Shown: in pieces, positions 23,108 through 36,300 of the stretch
Layout: every line of letters starts with the position of its first letter
How positions within the stretch are numbered: the first letter of the stretch is position 1
Origin: Porites lobata
Taxonomy: Eukaryota; Cnidaria; Anthozoa; Scleractinia; Poritidae
DNA: 64,000 nucleotides
Assembly (NCBI GenBank): GCA_942486035.1
Contig: CALNXK010000032.1
Coordinates: 3,492,501 to 3,556,500 of the forward strand
Direction: 5' to 3'
The notes under the pieces: generated by a model
Told to the model about the DNA's origin: nothing
What the model saw: the letters and a program-made list of their open reading frames with translations, nothing else
The model's database searches: none
Made by a program: the position numbers and the translations under genes

Positions 23108-23536
23108 TGGGCGGACGTGACCTAGTTCCCAGGGCTTCTCGGTTGCTGTCCCCTTTTTCTGCAATTACCCTGCCCAAACGATGCTATTTTATCGGATAAT
23201 GCAAATTTCGGTCAATGCCTGCCGGGTATGAAGATTTAGCCTATTCACAGACCCTCTATTTTCTCTTCAAAGTTCGTCGAGCGTGAGTGATAAAAAAATA
23301 AAATTCAGTTAACTCAATGTTGTACCCAATTCAAACCCTTTGGGAATAAAACGTTTTGTTTCAGGAATTTTCATATCATTTAAATGTGAATGCCACATTA
23401 TAATGCAAATACAATACTCAAAGAATCTTCACCCCGAGAGATCTGAATATATTGGGTGCAACATTGAGTTAGCCGAATAGGTCTATTTATTGACCGTTAG
23501 TTAGTGTGGCAGCCGGAATACGTGACGAACCCCTAA

Positions 23537-23716
23537 GGGCCTGTTTACATGAAGGTGGGGAACCCCAGGTAGGTGAGGTAACATGTGGCGGGTTACCCCA
23601 CCTAACATGTAAACGTGATCACATTAAAATGAAAGATTATATAGACAGGCGGGTTACCCCATCTAAGCGGGTTACCTCACCTATCTGGGGTACCCCACCT
23701 CCATGTAAACAGGCCC
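23537..23716. repeat. Short inverted-repeat element, family A, copy 1
   Basis: This 180 bp nearly palindromic element starts GGGCCTGTTTACATG and ends CATGTAAACAGGCCC. Its arms are rich in GGGTTACC/GGTAACCC blocks. Direct TAA repeats flank it (23534-23536, 23717-23719), as expected for PIF/Harbinger-type MITEs. Two more copies lie at 29.5 and 30.4 kb. Confidence 0.8.
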
Positions 23717-24392
23717 TAAGAACGTCTGCGTGAGAGGCTACAGGTCCCTCGGGAAATCATTTAGTTTCGTTTTCCCTCGAGCTCTGATATCAGGACTCTC
23801 AGGAAAGCAAAACTAACTGTTTCCCTCGGGATCTGCATTAAGTGTATAATGTCCTGGCGACTGAAACAAGGATTCCCAAATGATCTTGTGCACTTCTCCT
23901 GGTACGTCATATTTATGCTAAAAATGTGCTTCAGCTTCAGTCTTCCCTGAGTGTAGAGCAAGTGTTTTTCGTAAAAGAAGAAATTCCGCAGAAATGGCTT
24001 CAGATGCTTTGTGGATCGTAAGCTTCAAATGTATAGTCAAAGGCTACCAGGAATGCCGCTTTGACGTCAAGGATGGCGAAGTTTTCAGGGTTTTAAAGAA
24101 AATAGGCGAGAAAGCCGTGCCTTCCGAATTGCAAACGAGCGCGGACAATTAGGTCACCTTCAACGTGAACTGGTTGCTTCCCTGTGGCCTGTAAATGCTT
24201 CGATAACTTGGTAAGTGAAGACGTTTGTAAGGGATTCGCCAATATATTAATTTGCCTCAAGTAGTTAATATTGTGCAACCCTTATTAAAAACAGGGGAAG
24301 CAAAACTTATGCATACTTTTCACCTTTAGACGGGCTTGCTTTGGGCTTGCTTTGTATAGGTTCACCAGAGCCAATCGAACGAAATCCATTTA

Positions 24393-24437
24393 ATTGTGTT
24401 CGATTGAGTTCGGTTTCCGAACTCAATCGAACACAAT
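24393..24437. repeat. Perfect 45-base palindrome within a TTCGATTGAG repeat cluster
   Basis: Arms of 21 bases (ATTGTGTTCGATTGAGTTCGG and its exact complement) surround the loop TTT. The following 130 bases (to about 24568) carry five or more further copies of TTCGATTGAGTTCGATTT-like units in both orientations. Confidence 0.8.
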
Positions 24438-24635
24438 CAGACGGATTGAGTTTGATTGAGTTCGATTTGTTCGATTGAATTCGATTTGTTCGGAAATCGA
24501 ACTCACTGAAAGTGTGGTGTTCGATTTCGTTCGATTGAGTTCGATTTTCGAACGTTCGATTTACTATGCCGGGAGTCTTGGGCCGTAACCATCATGATGA
24601 AAATTTGGAACAAAACGTCTGCTTCAACTAAACCG

Positions 24636-25080
24636 TCTAACATAGTCAAACCTGTATTAAGCGGTAACGCTTGGGGAATGGCTTACTGACCGCTTAATAC
24701 AGACTTGACAAACCTGCGAGTTATTCAAGAAAATACAGATGGTGAAAGAGTGAAATATCTATCCCGCAACAAATTGACTTTAAGTTTTTTCTACACTTTC
24801 GTGTCTCAAAAGTCCAAAACTAAAAGTCCACTAAAGGTCATTTATAAACAGTATATTTGTTGCACTAGTATGGGACATGATGTTAAAGTGACCGTCCAAT
24901 AGAGGTGAAGAAAATAAAAAATAGAGTAACTCGTTGGGACCTCGGAAAAGGTGAGTGAGAGGTGACCGCGTAATGCAGGTCAGTTTCACAGTAATTGAGG
25001 GAAGTGATGTTCGGGAATTTGGCAAGTAACCGCTTTAAAGAGGCTGACCGCTTAATAGAGTGCTTAAGTCACCAATTTAA
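24636..25080. repeat. Probable pogo/Tigger-like MITE
   Basis: The left end TAGTCAAACCTGTATTAAGCGG and inverted internal and right segments (GACCGCTTAATACAG at about 24688, GACCGCTTAATAGAG at about 25046) give a repeat of the TCAAACCTG-TTAA-CGG type that is common in animal genomes. Boundaries are approximate and there is no coding capacity. Confidence 0.45.
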
Positions 25081-25159
25081 AAACGATCGAGGAAACAGTT
25101 GGAGAAATAATAATCATGTAATGTGATTCGTTGATTAATATCATATGACATTCTCTTGA

Positions 25160-25640
25160 AGATTACACGTGCTCCTCGATTGCGTCATCTTATAATTCAT
25201 TCTCTTGTCTTGTAGCTTATGTTATTCAGTTCTAGTTGTAACCCTCTTTCGGTTCGGATTAGAGATAGATTCTTAATAGGTTATGGGCCCAGAACAACGC
25301 CCGGGATAACGCCCAGAAGAACGCAGAAAATAACTCTCGGGACGACAGGAAACTTGAGGAATGATGGTATAAAAATATCACGTTTGTCCTTCTAAGACGT
25401 GTTGACTTAGTTCGTTTGTTCAAGATGGCGGAAATCACTAAAATCGAGTGCTTGGATGGAAAGAATTATCAATCGTGGAAATACAACATTAAGGTTGTGT
25501 TGATGGAACGCGGTTTATGGCGATTTGTTGAAGGAACAGAAACTGCTACTGGTGCTAGTGCGGCAGCTAAAGATAGATTCTTAATAGAAACTGGGACGAG
25601 TTACCTTTCGCAAAGACCTCTGGGATCGTGACTGGGGACG
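25160..25640 (+). mobile_element. Ty1/copia element fragment: LTR end, primer site, start of gag
   Basis: Near 25425 an ATG opens a frame (MAEITKIECLDGKNYQSWKY) typical of the copia Gag N-terminus. It continues as VVLMERGLWRFVEGTE and is then cut off. About 130 bases upstream lies AGGTTATGGGCCCAG, complementary to the anticodon arm of initiator tRNA, the primer site type known from copia. The sequence AGATAGATTCTTAATAG occurs just before the primer site (25263-25279) and again at 25571-25587 where gag breaks off. This suggests deletion between gag and the end of the other LTR. LTR borders are not resolved. Confidence 0.65.
25278..25292 (+). promoter_or_regulatory. copia-type primer-binding site (initiator-tRNA half molecule)
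   Basis: AGGTTATGGGCCCAG is the reverse complement of the conserved anticodon-arm sequence CTGGGCCCATAACC of animal initiator methionine tRNA. Copia elements prime from this internal tRNA fragment rather than from the tRNA 3' end. Confidence 0.65.
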
Positions 25641-25911
25641 CCCCGGTCAGCCATTGGCCATTTTTTCCCCCTGTCCCAGTAGCAGTTCCAGAAATCTTTG
25701 CGAAGGTTAACCTGGACCAGATTCACTTTCTAGAGTGGCGAATAGAGGTTTGACTGCACTTGTATCGGATCTTTTTCTTTTTTAAAATGTAAAGCTAGTA
25801 TTTATTGACGACACTCAAGAAATAAAAACTGGTAAACTTTTTTTAGTGGGTCATAATTATACTCTTATTTACAACGACTGCATGGACGAACGATTTCACC
25901 ATTACTTTCTT

Positions 25912-26309
25912 CAGGGGCACCCAACGAGGATATAGTTCAAAACCACTTAACATAGCATTGTTGAACGTTTTTTATTATTTAAACGGTAGATATAGGCATA
26001 TTTTTATCCCCTAAAAACTTTTCATCTGTTCGGATTTCCTAGCTGAAAGTCTAGTGATCCGAAAATTATAGGGATCAAAACTTACCTTTTCGAAAATTTC
26101 AGCGAGGAAAAGGCTCCCGAAAATTCTAGGTGGCCTTTTTTAGGGTAAATATCCGTTTAAAATGGGTAATTATACCATTTTGCAGATGTTCGAAAATCCT
26201 AGGAGAGGCAGGCAAGCAAGAAATTTTACAACAAATGTTCCGAAAATTCTAGTTCTCAAATCGTCTTCCGAACAGATATTTTCCCGAAAATTGCCGTTGG
26301 GTGCCCCTG
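25912..26309. repeat. Short inverted-repeat element with CAGGGGCACCCAACG ends
   Basis: The left end CAGGGGCACCCAACGAGG and right end CCGTTGGGTGCCCCTG are inverted copies about 400 bp apart. The interior contains several CCGAAAATTCTAG motifs and no coding frame. Confidence 0.65.
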
Positions 26310-27316
26310 TTTCTTAGGGCTGTTACTAATTGTACAAAATAATATAAAACCATGCTAAAATTACAACTAACAAGAACGCACGGAATAACCAGATTCGTTT
26401 CCAGTAACCACTCTTAAAAACCCCTGGGGAAAGTTATAAAGATCGTGTGGAATGCTGGGAAGGACGTAAAAGTAGTACCAAGGTCGTTTCCCTATTTTCG
26501 TCCGGAAATCTTTTGATGCAATCATTTCTCAGCAAGCGAGCAAGGAAAGATGCTGCAGATTAACCGAATTGGATTTTGTTCCCATATGTCATTTACCTAT
26601 TTAGCCAAAAACTGTACTCTTTTAGTCGATATCTCTATTGATCATATATTAATCTTTGATTTTGTAAATATATTCATTCATCCCAGATGATTTGTACAAC
26701 GCGACTTGAAAAGGTAGTGTCAGGAGATGGACAAGCCTGAAGATGCATTTGCAGTGTTAACACTCTAAAAGCAAGCAAGTTCTGATTATTTACAGGGAAC
26801 ATTTTATAGGCGCATTAAAACTATTTACGTTTAACTGCGACATATATCAAGGCAAGGAAAGAATATCACCCTGCTAAAAATCATCCTTTTTGCTGTCCAT
26901 CCCATCGATCGACGGGCGGCGCTCTTAAAGTCGTACACGATTATGGCAGTTTCGTAACAAGAGTCAGCCGACACAGAGGCCCTTTCAAGTGGCATCGCGA
27001 GTCAAGGCGCATGAGACTCCTGTCAAGTTTGATGGGAACTCAAACTCCTACCTTTGCGAGGTAGGCTGACGCAAATGCCTTTTTCCAACTGACCTGGAGA
27101 GCAGTTACTCATACCTAAGGACAGGAGCATCATCAGCAGACACTAAAAAGTGCGGCAACGAGTTGGGCTCTTTCCATAACATTCCTGGTACATTGCTATC
27201 ACCCGGAAAACGGACGTGTACATGATAATTTCTGTATTTCTTTAAATAATTTTTACTATCAATACCAACGGACAGTAAATTAGCTTTGGTCACAAAAACC
27301 AATATAGACAGCTCTA
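26310..27316. other. Non-coding stretch beyond the 3' end of the coiled-coil gene
   Basis: I see no exon, RNA gene or repeat boundary here. It presumably includes the 3' UTR of the minus-strand gene, but no clear AATAAA was located. Confidence 0.35.
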
Positions 27317-30300
27317 TCAGCTGCTGAAATTCCCTCCCAAACGACTCTTAGAACCTGACCTCCGAACAGCCGCTGCTATTCGCTGTCTGCTGTCGTCTAC
27401 GCTCTCTGCACGTGATTTTCTCCCAGCATCACGTGAGCCCGAACCAGGCCTATAACCCACGCCTCCGTCAAAACCAACAGAGCACGAAGAGGCCTGGTAG
27501 CCCAAAGTGTCCCCAAGTCCATTTGAGGCTAGTCCTTTTGCAATCTCACTGTTAAGTCGATTAGAGGAAGAAGAAGAACTTGACGAGTTAAGAGTGTTAC
27601 TGCGTGAAAACGAAGAGCCGGAAGCACGTTGAAGAGCTAAAAGTTGAGCCCGTGCCTCACCCAAAGCATCGGTCAGCTCCAATCGCTCCTCACACTCACG
27701 TCGAACTGTTTCTTGTAAAAAAGCCAGCTAGAAAAGACAGGTGTATATGTCATAGTTAGAGTTGAAAGTAATATATTGCATCGTTATTGTTAAGTTAATG
27801 TTTTGTAAGAAATGTTGTAATAACTCTGTTTTCGCATCTTGTTCGACATTATTCATTGTTTATTGCCACAAAGTTGTTTGTTAGTGAGTTAGTTAATTAG
27901 TTAGATTGTTAGTTTTTGTTTGTTTGTTTGTTTCTTGGTTTAGTTGTTGTTATTATTATTAAGATGCGTGAACTACCCAGAGCTTTAATGAAGAAAACAA
28001 ACAAACAAACAAACAAAAACAAGAAACCTTTCACTAAATTTGCTCAGGGGACCATTACTAATGGTAATAACTCCTGGTTTGGTACATGCATCCCCGGAGA
28101 ACCGAGAGCCAGATAGTGGTCCTCTTGTAAACTAGCGCTGAATACAAACACTTACGACAGATTGAAACAGTAAAGAAAAATATTCACAAATTCGGGCAAC
28201 ATGCCTGAAATTTGAAAAGAAACAATAGATGAAGCTGTTGTTTACCATTTGGGTCTTGGTAGAATCTGTAATTTTGCAATGAAATGATTGGAATGATAAC
28301 TATGTACCCGTGAAATAAGCTTTAGTTTCTTTGCTTGTATTTTTGTTTCGGTGAGTTTAAGTGATTGTTCGTAAACTACATCCGTTAGGGGTTGTCAGTG
28401 TTGTATCTTGAGCGAGTTAGTGGTGGTCTGGTTTGGATACGGACTACTTTGAGTCTTGTTAAAAAACGTCAAACAATTGTAGCGCCTTAATTACAAACAA
28501 GTCCTATGCTTCACCAAAACGAAAAGCCACAGAAAACAAATCATATTAACCTCTTGTCTCCATGACTCCTTTTTAGTTTCCAGTTCACCAATTTGTTTCT
28601 CGGCTTGTTGCAGCATTTGCTCCGACTCCTGGAGCCTGGTTCTTAGCCTGATAACTTCTTCCGTTGACTCAACTGACGGCTGGCATAAGCGATTTTCCAT
28701 ATCCGCGATTTTTTCTTCTAGGTTCTGTATAACTGAATCACTGGCGCTCCTTGATTGTTCGCTTTTGTCCTGAAAACAAGAACAGAAAAATGTAGAATGA
28801 AATAACCAGTTTCTAAAGTACAGCTGTAACATCAATGAGACGGACACCAGCCCTTTGATAAACTTATGGTCCATTTACACCAATGGTAAAGCTTAGAACA
28901 TGTTTAAAACCTGATTAGTTAACTTAAAACGGTTTCAATTTGTTTCCATGTCTTCGTAAAAGCTCCTTAATAATTTTCGCCAGTTACAAATTTGGTATAA
29001 ATGATAGCATACATCAAAATTTACTTGAACTCCTTACAGCAAGGAACCCAAAAGTGTGACCTCCTTTAATCAACTCACATTCTTTCATTCAGACATTAAC
29101 CAATCAGAAGTCGAGGGCAGTTTCCAGCTGGCCTCTAATTGGATTAAACCTGTACGAAAGAATGTAAATAAATCAAAAGATCAAAAGCGGTCACACTTTT
29201 GGGCTCCTTGCTGTAGAAGAAAATCGTTAAGATTTCATTTTGCTAAACCTGGTCTAGATAAACACGTTTTGTCTGTGTGAATAGGGCTTGGTGGAGATGC
29301 CACGGACCTCTCTAGTAGAGGCAGCTTACCTTTAATTCTTTCAAGGCCTGCTCTAGCCGTCTAACTTCTTCGCGGTGTTTTCGATTCAAACCTGTGATAT
29401 CCTCTCTGAACTAAAATTTGGGGAAAAACCAATCAGAAAATTGTTAATGGACCTGCGGTGAAGGGTTCTTTTGTAAAGAAGCCTCTCAGGTTGTGTTATC
29501 GTATTAGTATGGACTTTAAGGGCCTGTTTAACTTTTCATGGAGGTGGGGGACCCCAGGTGCGTGTAAGTGAGGTAACCCGTTTAGGTTGGGTAACCCGCC
29601 TGTCCATATAATCTCTCATTTTAATTTGATCACGTTTACATGATATTGTGATAGGTGGGGTGACCCGCCAAGGCAGGTACCCCAGTCTGCCAAACAGGGT
29701 ACACTCTCAGCAGGGGGTCAAATTTTGCCGCGTAAACGTTTTAAGGTAGGGTTACCTGCCTAGCCGGGGTTGGATTCAAGATACATCAAATTCGCGCAAA
29801 ATTGACTTTGGCGGTGGCTTTGCATCATTATTAAAGGTAACAATAGAAAGCCACAGTATTGAAGGGTGCAGTAAGAGCAGCAAGTGAGTGCAGAAAAGCA
29901 TTAATCGCCAAAAATCGTGGTTTTCCAGGATTTTTCTTGTTTACGTGCTTAGCGACCATTCAGTAATATTGAGAAAGTGCACCCCGGGATGGCGGGGTTG
30001 TAGTATTGCATGAAACGGAGGGTTTCTTTCTTACCCCACCTAAGCGGGTTAACTCACCTACCTGGGGAACCCTACCTCCACGTAAACAGGCCCTAAGATC
30101 CAACGACGCGACGGCAACAAGAACGTCGCTTAAAAAGTGAATTTGCCTTCCTTCAGTCTTTATCGCGATTATTCCTACCCATTAACTTTGTCAAATGTAG
30201 GTGAACCCTCCTGAAGGTGAGTTTCAAGGGACCGTATCCAAGTTCAGAAAGAGACTGAATATTTTCGTCGTTGCTTGTTTAAAATCTCCATAAAACGCAA

Positions 30301-33300
30301 AATTAGGCATTTTCTCGTCGTGGTCGTGCAAAAACGGCAAAGACATGTACAAAAACTGTGATGAAGGTGCAAAGTTGTTGTTTTGCTTGTTAAACCTTTC
30401 TTTTTCTTTTTAAAGCTCTCGTTGCGGTCGCGTCATTGGAGTTTAGGGCCTGTTTACATAGAGGTGGGGGACCCCAGGTAGTGGGGTAACCTGCCTGTCC
30501 ATATAATCTCTTTTTTTAATTCGATCACGTTTAGATGACAGATGGGGTGACCATATAAGAGATTATATGGACAGGCGGGTTTCCCCACCAAACGGGTTAC
30601 CTCACTTACCTAGGGTCCCCCACCTCCATGTAAACAGGCCCTTAAAGTCCCTAGTAACAGAGAGAGAAGAACCTGTCACAACTCGATCTACGTGAATTGC
30701 GGGGCAATTAAAGTCGCGAGGAAACTGTCAGTATAATCGTTAGTCAGTTTGGAGCTACAGTGTGACCTTCAGCAATTCTTTATTTGCAATGAACAAAGGA
30801 GCTTTGTTACAGTGGGGAGTAGGTAGCCCAAGCGAAATGTCCGAGAATCAAAAAAAAAATTGAAGGGGCCGCAAGTAAACTGTACCACGAAGAAGCATCA
30901 AGGAAATCGAATACTTAATTAACGTAATAGAGATCTCCTGCACCGTCGACGTTACATAGAAAAGTCGCTTTAACTATTATCATGTAATAGGGAACAGAGT
31001 CCCTTTTATGCGCGTTTTAGTTGTAAACGTAAGCGAAGCCGTTACTTTGTAAAAAATATATATATATATATATAAAATAAACGTTTTGTAGTGTAAAGAA
31101 AATGGAAAAGCTCGTCGGAAAATTAGAATTAAATTCCTAGGAACACCAATCTGGGCGAGAACAAGGTTCTAAGTGACCTATAAAACAGATTGAAATAAAA
31201 CAGGCAACCAGTTCTCGCATCCGATTAAGACTTGCATTGATTTCAACTACACGAAGGATGTTGAAATAGCGGCTGCGTTTGGATTTCTTTGATTAATATA
31301 TATATTCTTTTTCAATTCCCCAAGTAATATAAATGTAGGTATGGGTAAAATAGTAACGTTCCGTCCTGAAGACAGTGAGGCAGACCATAGTCTGCTATTT
31401 GCATCCACTAAGCGAGACAAAGAGCATCCCAGCTCTTTGATATGGAAGTCGCTAACCTGCGAGCAAGCTCTTCATTTCGCGTCATTTCTCAAGATATCCC
31501 TCAAATCGAGAGTTTGCTCGCAGGCTATGAGGTCCACGGGCCTTATCAACAAAGCCCGAAAAACTATTGCGCACATTAATTTGAACTTATCGTTTACGAA
31601 ACATCTTACAGCGTATTTCAAATTAGAAATGCTTTTATGCTTCTGCTTTGTAAGTTCTGGGCAAATACTCGTAAGGGCCAGAGTTTGTTTCCAGTGCTTT
31701 TAGATGGCCCAGTTGTTAGGAGCGCCGGTTAGCTCTTACCCGGGGATAAATTTTAACCGGGCTTTCTTTTTCTTTTTATCAAAAGCACTCTTTCGGATAA
31801 TTTTCTCTATCCTTTTTAGAGTATCCAGTCATCAAATTGTAGCCAAAGAGAATTAAACTGAATTTGCTTTTTAAGCTCTCATATAACCCAGGGCTGGTGC
31901 GAAATTGGAACTTAGATATAAGAGCTTAAAAAGCAAATTCAGTTTAATTCTCTTTGCCTACAATTTGATGATTAGATACTCTAAAAAGAATAGAGAAAAT
32001 TATCCAAGAGAGTGCTTTTGATAAAAAGAAAAAGAAACTCGGGTTAAAATTTAACTTCGAGTTTGCGCTAAGCTTCTTTCGAACAAGGGCCCAGTAGTCA
32101 CAGCACCTCAAACTATCTGCATACACAGTACGCTTACTTTGTCTTGAGAGGCTTTGGCTTCCTTCTTCCATTGACTGAGTTCTTCTGCATGTTTCTGCTG
32201 TTCCTCGTCCATCTCCTTAGAAATTACAAACAATCAAAAAATACGATGACCCAAAGGGAAATCAATGTTTCAATATTATTCCACAGGAAGCAACCCTCTA
32301 GTTCTACCCACATTAATGTGCTTTTAAAAACCGTTTGTGTGTTAACAAAAACGCATCACAAGCTCTGTATCAGCACAGCATCAATTTCGACAGTCCATAA
32401 TTGGCAACCGAAATTGCATATCTGGCTATACGTTTTTGTTTCTTAGGTATTCTCGTTTAGTGTGTGTACATCTTCGTGCGCACGCTTTAATAGCGCCAGC
32501 GACAATTTTTTCACCATTTTCGACAACCTTTGTGTTACGACAGACCTGCGCTTTTAATGTCCACTTTCCAGAACGTTTTCGGAAACATAGGCTTCCATAA
32601 ACCCCGGTGAAGCAAGCCCAAAACTCATAAAAATCCATTTATCTCTAACCTAAAACGTATTACCGTGGAGGGAGTCGAATATTATCCTCTAAGGTGTTAT
32701 CACCGCACAGTTTCCTTTCTAGTCTTCTCTACTATTTTGTGCCAAGTAACACGTGTCTTGTTTTTGGTGTGCATGCGTTCGTACGTTTCCAATTCCTAAA
32801 TGAATCTGTCAACTTTATTGTGAGTGTTTTATTGCCTTTTCGCTCTCCCCATTTTTGTCCTTTCACGACCAGACACAGGGACAATCGGCACAGTTTTGCA
32901 GTTTCATTAAATTCCATGAACAGTTGACTTGTTATAAATAACTTTAAAGGGTGTGTCCGCTAAATACCTTTTGAAATGCATCAGTTAACTCCTTCCACAA
33001 ATCGTTTTTCTCTTTGTTGAACTGTGCTTCTTTTTCCTCCACAATCTTGTCCAGCTGCAGGGAAAAAAATAACGAAACTTCGCTATTTATTCAATAAATG
33101 AACATCCGGTCTTTTCATTACGGAAGTTATTTATACCTTTTCTGGCCAGGCATCTGCCTCTTCCATCTTCTTTTTAAAGCTCTCTCTCAACTGTTCTATG
33201 CGATTATGGTGTGAGGAAATCATCACTTGCCTATCAAACGGAAAATCAATGTAAACATTGTCGAAAATTGGAAGGAGAAAGGTGATGACTAGTAAAGACT

Positions 33301-36300
33301 GGCTTTTACAAGCTATGAAAAGATATCAGGGTCGAAAGAGCGCTTATGACCGGGTAAAAATCAAAAATCGAAGTTCGAAGCTGAGTTCTCAAGGGTATCG
33401 GAGTAACACAAATCACAGCGTTTCACTTTTTCCACGGCTCCATCGCTTTAGGTGTAGGAAAGAAAACAGATTTTCCTTAGTTTTAGCTTTTACACAGTGT
33501 AGTTCTTCCCTCCTACTTCAGAGTTCGAAAATCTAGTTTTCACCACATAGTAAGCGAACATTATAATTATTTTTATTTTATTTTTTCATTCCCTTAAAGG
33601 TTCCAGTTATCGGGAGTCAACTGTCAACTGTTCTTAAGTTTCAGCAACATATATCGCCTATACTAAGAAAAAAAACTAAGTTACCTTTCCTCTTTAAGAG
33701 CTGCTGCCTCATCTTTCGATTTCGCCAAAGATTCTTTTAAAGCCTGCGAGATAGCACAAGATATAAAGACCAGTAATTGTTCACATTTCACAGGAAAACA
33801 AAGAAGATAAATAAAGAAAATGAAATACCAATAACAATAAAAGGAAATGCCATTTTCAAGGAGGCCGTTTTACAATTCAGTCACTCTTACATATAACTAC
33901 ACCCCAAGGCAGGTTAGTTACAGTAGTATTGGTATGTAGAGTTGGGCTTGCTTCTTGAATTGAAAGCGTTACCCTTTTCAGGCCAAAATACGCAATTATC
34001 CCCTCCCTACTTCAGGCCTGACTGTCCTATGTGCTACTGGGCACGGAAAGGACCGATGATGATGACGATAACGATGGTGATGATAATGATGACTATGACG
34101 ATGAAGATGGCGCTGATAACGATGACGATAAACATGGTCCTAATGATGATGATGTTGATGACGACGACGACGACGAAGATGATTATGATGATGATGATGA
34201 TTATGATGATACAGCAAAAATTCGATACCCTATCTCAGACCTGACCACCACAGCAAGTAATAACGCATAATCTTGGTATAAACCCAGCCGCTGCTTTGGA
34301 TTGAGTCAGCAGTTTAGAAGGGTTCCCTCTTTCGCCCAACCCAAAGAATGATATAAGCCTGCTCTGTTTAGTCAGCATAACAAATCATATCTTAAGACAC
34401 AAGGTTACCTTTAGTTCCTCCAATGAATTGGCCTGTTTCTCTTCTTCCACGCTCCTCGCATTGGTAAATTCAGCAACACGCCTCTCGAGGTCTTTAGATT
34501 TCTCCAACAATTGCTGAATCTGTTTCTCTTTGGCGAGTATATCGTCTTGTTTCTTTTGGGTTTCTAGTTTAGAAGCCTTCGCTTGATTCTGTAATTTCTC
34601 CTCAAGGCTGGTTAGATCATTTGTTTTTGATCTGAAAAAAGGACACGATATAACAAACGTACAGTTATAGCCAGAAAAGAGCTCAAAATGCTGTACATTG
34701 ACAATAATAAGCGACCCTCTGTTGGGTGACCACTTATCAACTTCGTGGAATTTACATTTTATATATGTTGCAGTTAATTTTTTATCTCAGGTAATTTTTG
34801 TTTTTCGTTTGTTTCATACCTTACCCAAAAACAATGGGAAAATAAAAATTACCTGAGATAAAAAATCAACTACAACATAATTATATATCCCACTGTAGAT
34901 TTGACCTTTATTGAGATGTCACCGTAATTATTTATTAAACTGACGCAGTCACCCTGAACACTTCCCAACTGGCTTGTTTCATTGCATTACCATCATTCAA
35001 TTAAAGGGGCTGTGTCACGGCAGTCCAGTTCATTTTGTTATATTTTGCCAATTACTCGCCCACAATCGCTATGGAACTTAAAGTAGGCAAAGAAATTACA
35101 TGCAAATGACAAAATCAGACATTAGAGACAAACAGATATGTCCTCTAAGCATTATTTTTGAAGCTGCAAACAGTAGAGATAAACCTTGAAAAACGGTTAG
35201 GCTGAACAGTTTTCAAAAACCCTAATTTCAATCCGTTTCAATCATCCGTGGCAGCTGTTGTATCTGTTAGGTTATTTTAACCTTCCTTTAATGTTTTAAG
35301 TGGTTCTTCTTATGTTTCTTTTATTTAACGGGCATTTTGCAATAACCTTATTTGGCTGAATTTCGTGACACAGCTCCTTTAAGAGCTTGATAAAACTATC
35401 TCCAAAAAATGCCAATATATAAGAAACAAAGGGTATAATCATGATCGCTTTTGCCTCTTCTTTTCTTCCTCCTTGCTCTTTTTCTATTTTTTCTCTCTTT
35501 TCCCTTTCAAAGTAAGTGTGATTTTCGGAATTATCGGACGCAAGATTTGTTTACTTTGGCCTCTCTTACTCCTTTTTTTCTCCGTTTTTTCATTAAGTTT
35601 TAAAGTAGAAAGATTGGATGTAAAAGTAGGCGGCTTGTCAGCTGGGTACTGTAAGCAGATTTAAGCTTTCACTCTCTCACTTTACTGTACAGTGTATTTC
35701 CAAAAAGTAGATAGCTCAAACCTATCGAGTAGCCATTTTTTTTGTAAGCCGGCTGCCCGTAGGTAAAGATGTAATGAGAACGAACCCTGTACCCTTTAAA
35801 GAATGCTTCAGTGTATGAGTTTATAAGGACACTGAAAAAAGATAGGACTTACTTGATCAGTTCCTTGTAACACATTATTTCATTATTGCAAGAATTATTC
35901 TTTTCTTTCGTCTTGGCCAGTTCCTTCTCTTGCTCAATAACTTTTCCTTCTAACTGTGTACACTTCTCACTGAGCTCATGGGTCAAAGCCTCGGATTTGC
36001 TGCAAAGCTCTTGCTTTGTTTTCATTTTATTTTCAAGCTATAAGCAAAGAAAGGAAAATGCAATTTTCTATTAACTAAAGAGTGACTGTCAAGTGGGCAG
36101 TACAAATAGCATGCACAAGTTTTCAAGTACAGGCGAACCCCACTTTATGGACACCTGCTTAACACAGACACCTTGTTATTACAGACAGTTTACTTTATCC
36201 CTGGGGAAAGCCCATCCCTACATTTTCTCTAATTAATTCAACCTACTTAATACAGACACCTCATTAATACGGACACTTTCTACGTCGCCCTCAGTGTCCA

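Larger units (their letters stand above)
29510..30651 (+). repeat. Family B element, copy 2, with family A inserted in both ends
   Basis: The left end GGACTTTAA (29511-29519) is separated from its continuation GATCCAACGACGCG (30097) by a family A copy. The right end ...GCGTCATTGGAGTTTA (to 30445) is separated from AAGTCCC (ending about 30651) by another. Removing both restores the family B termini seen at 6239. It lies in an intron of the LEKR1-like gene. Confidence 0.78.

Noticed and set aside
34031..34270. Acidic, Asp-rich reading frame
   Set aside because: It is the translation of an imperfect GAT/GAC microsatellite inside an intron of the coiled-coil gene.
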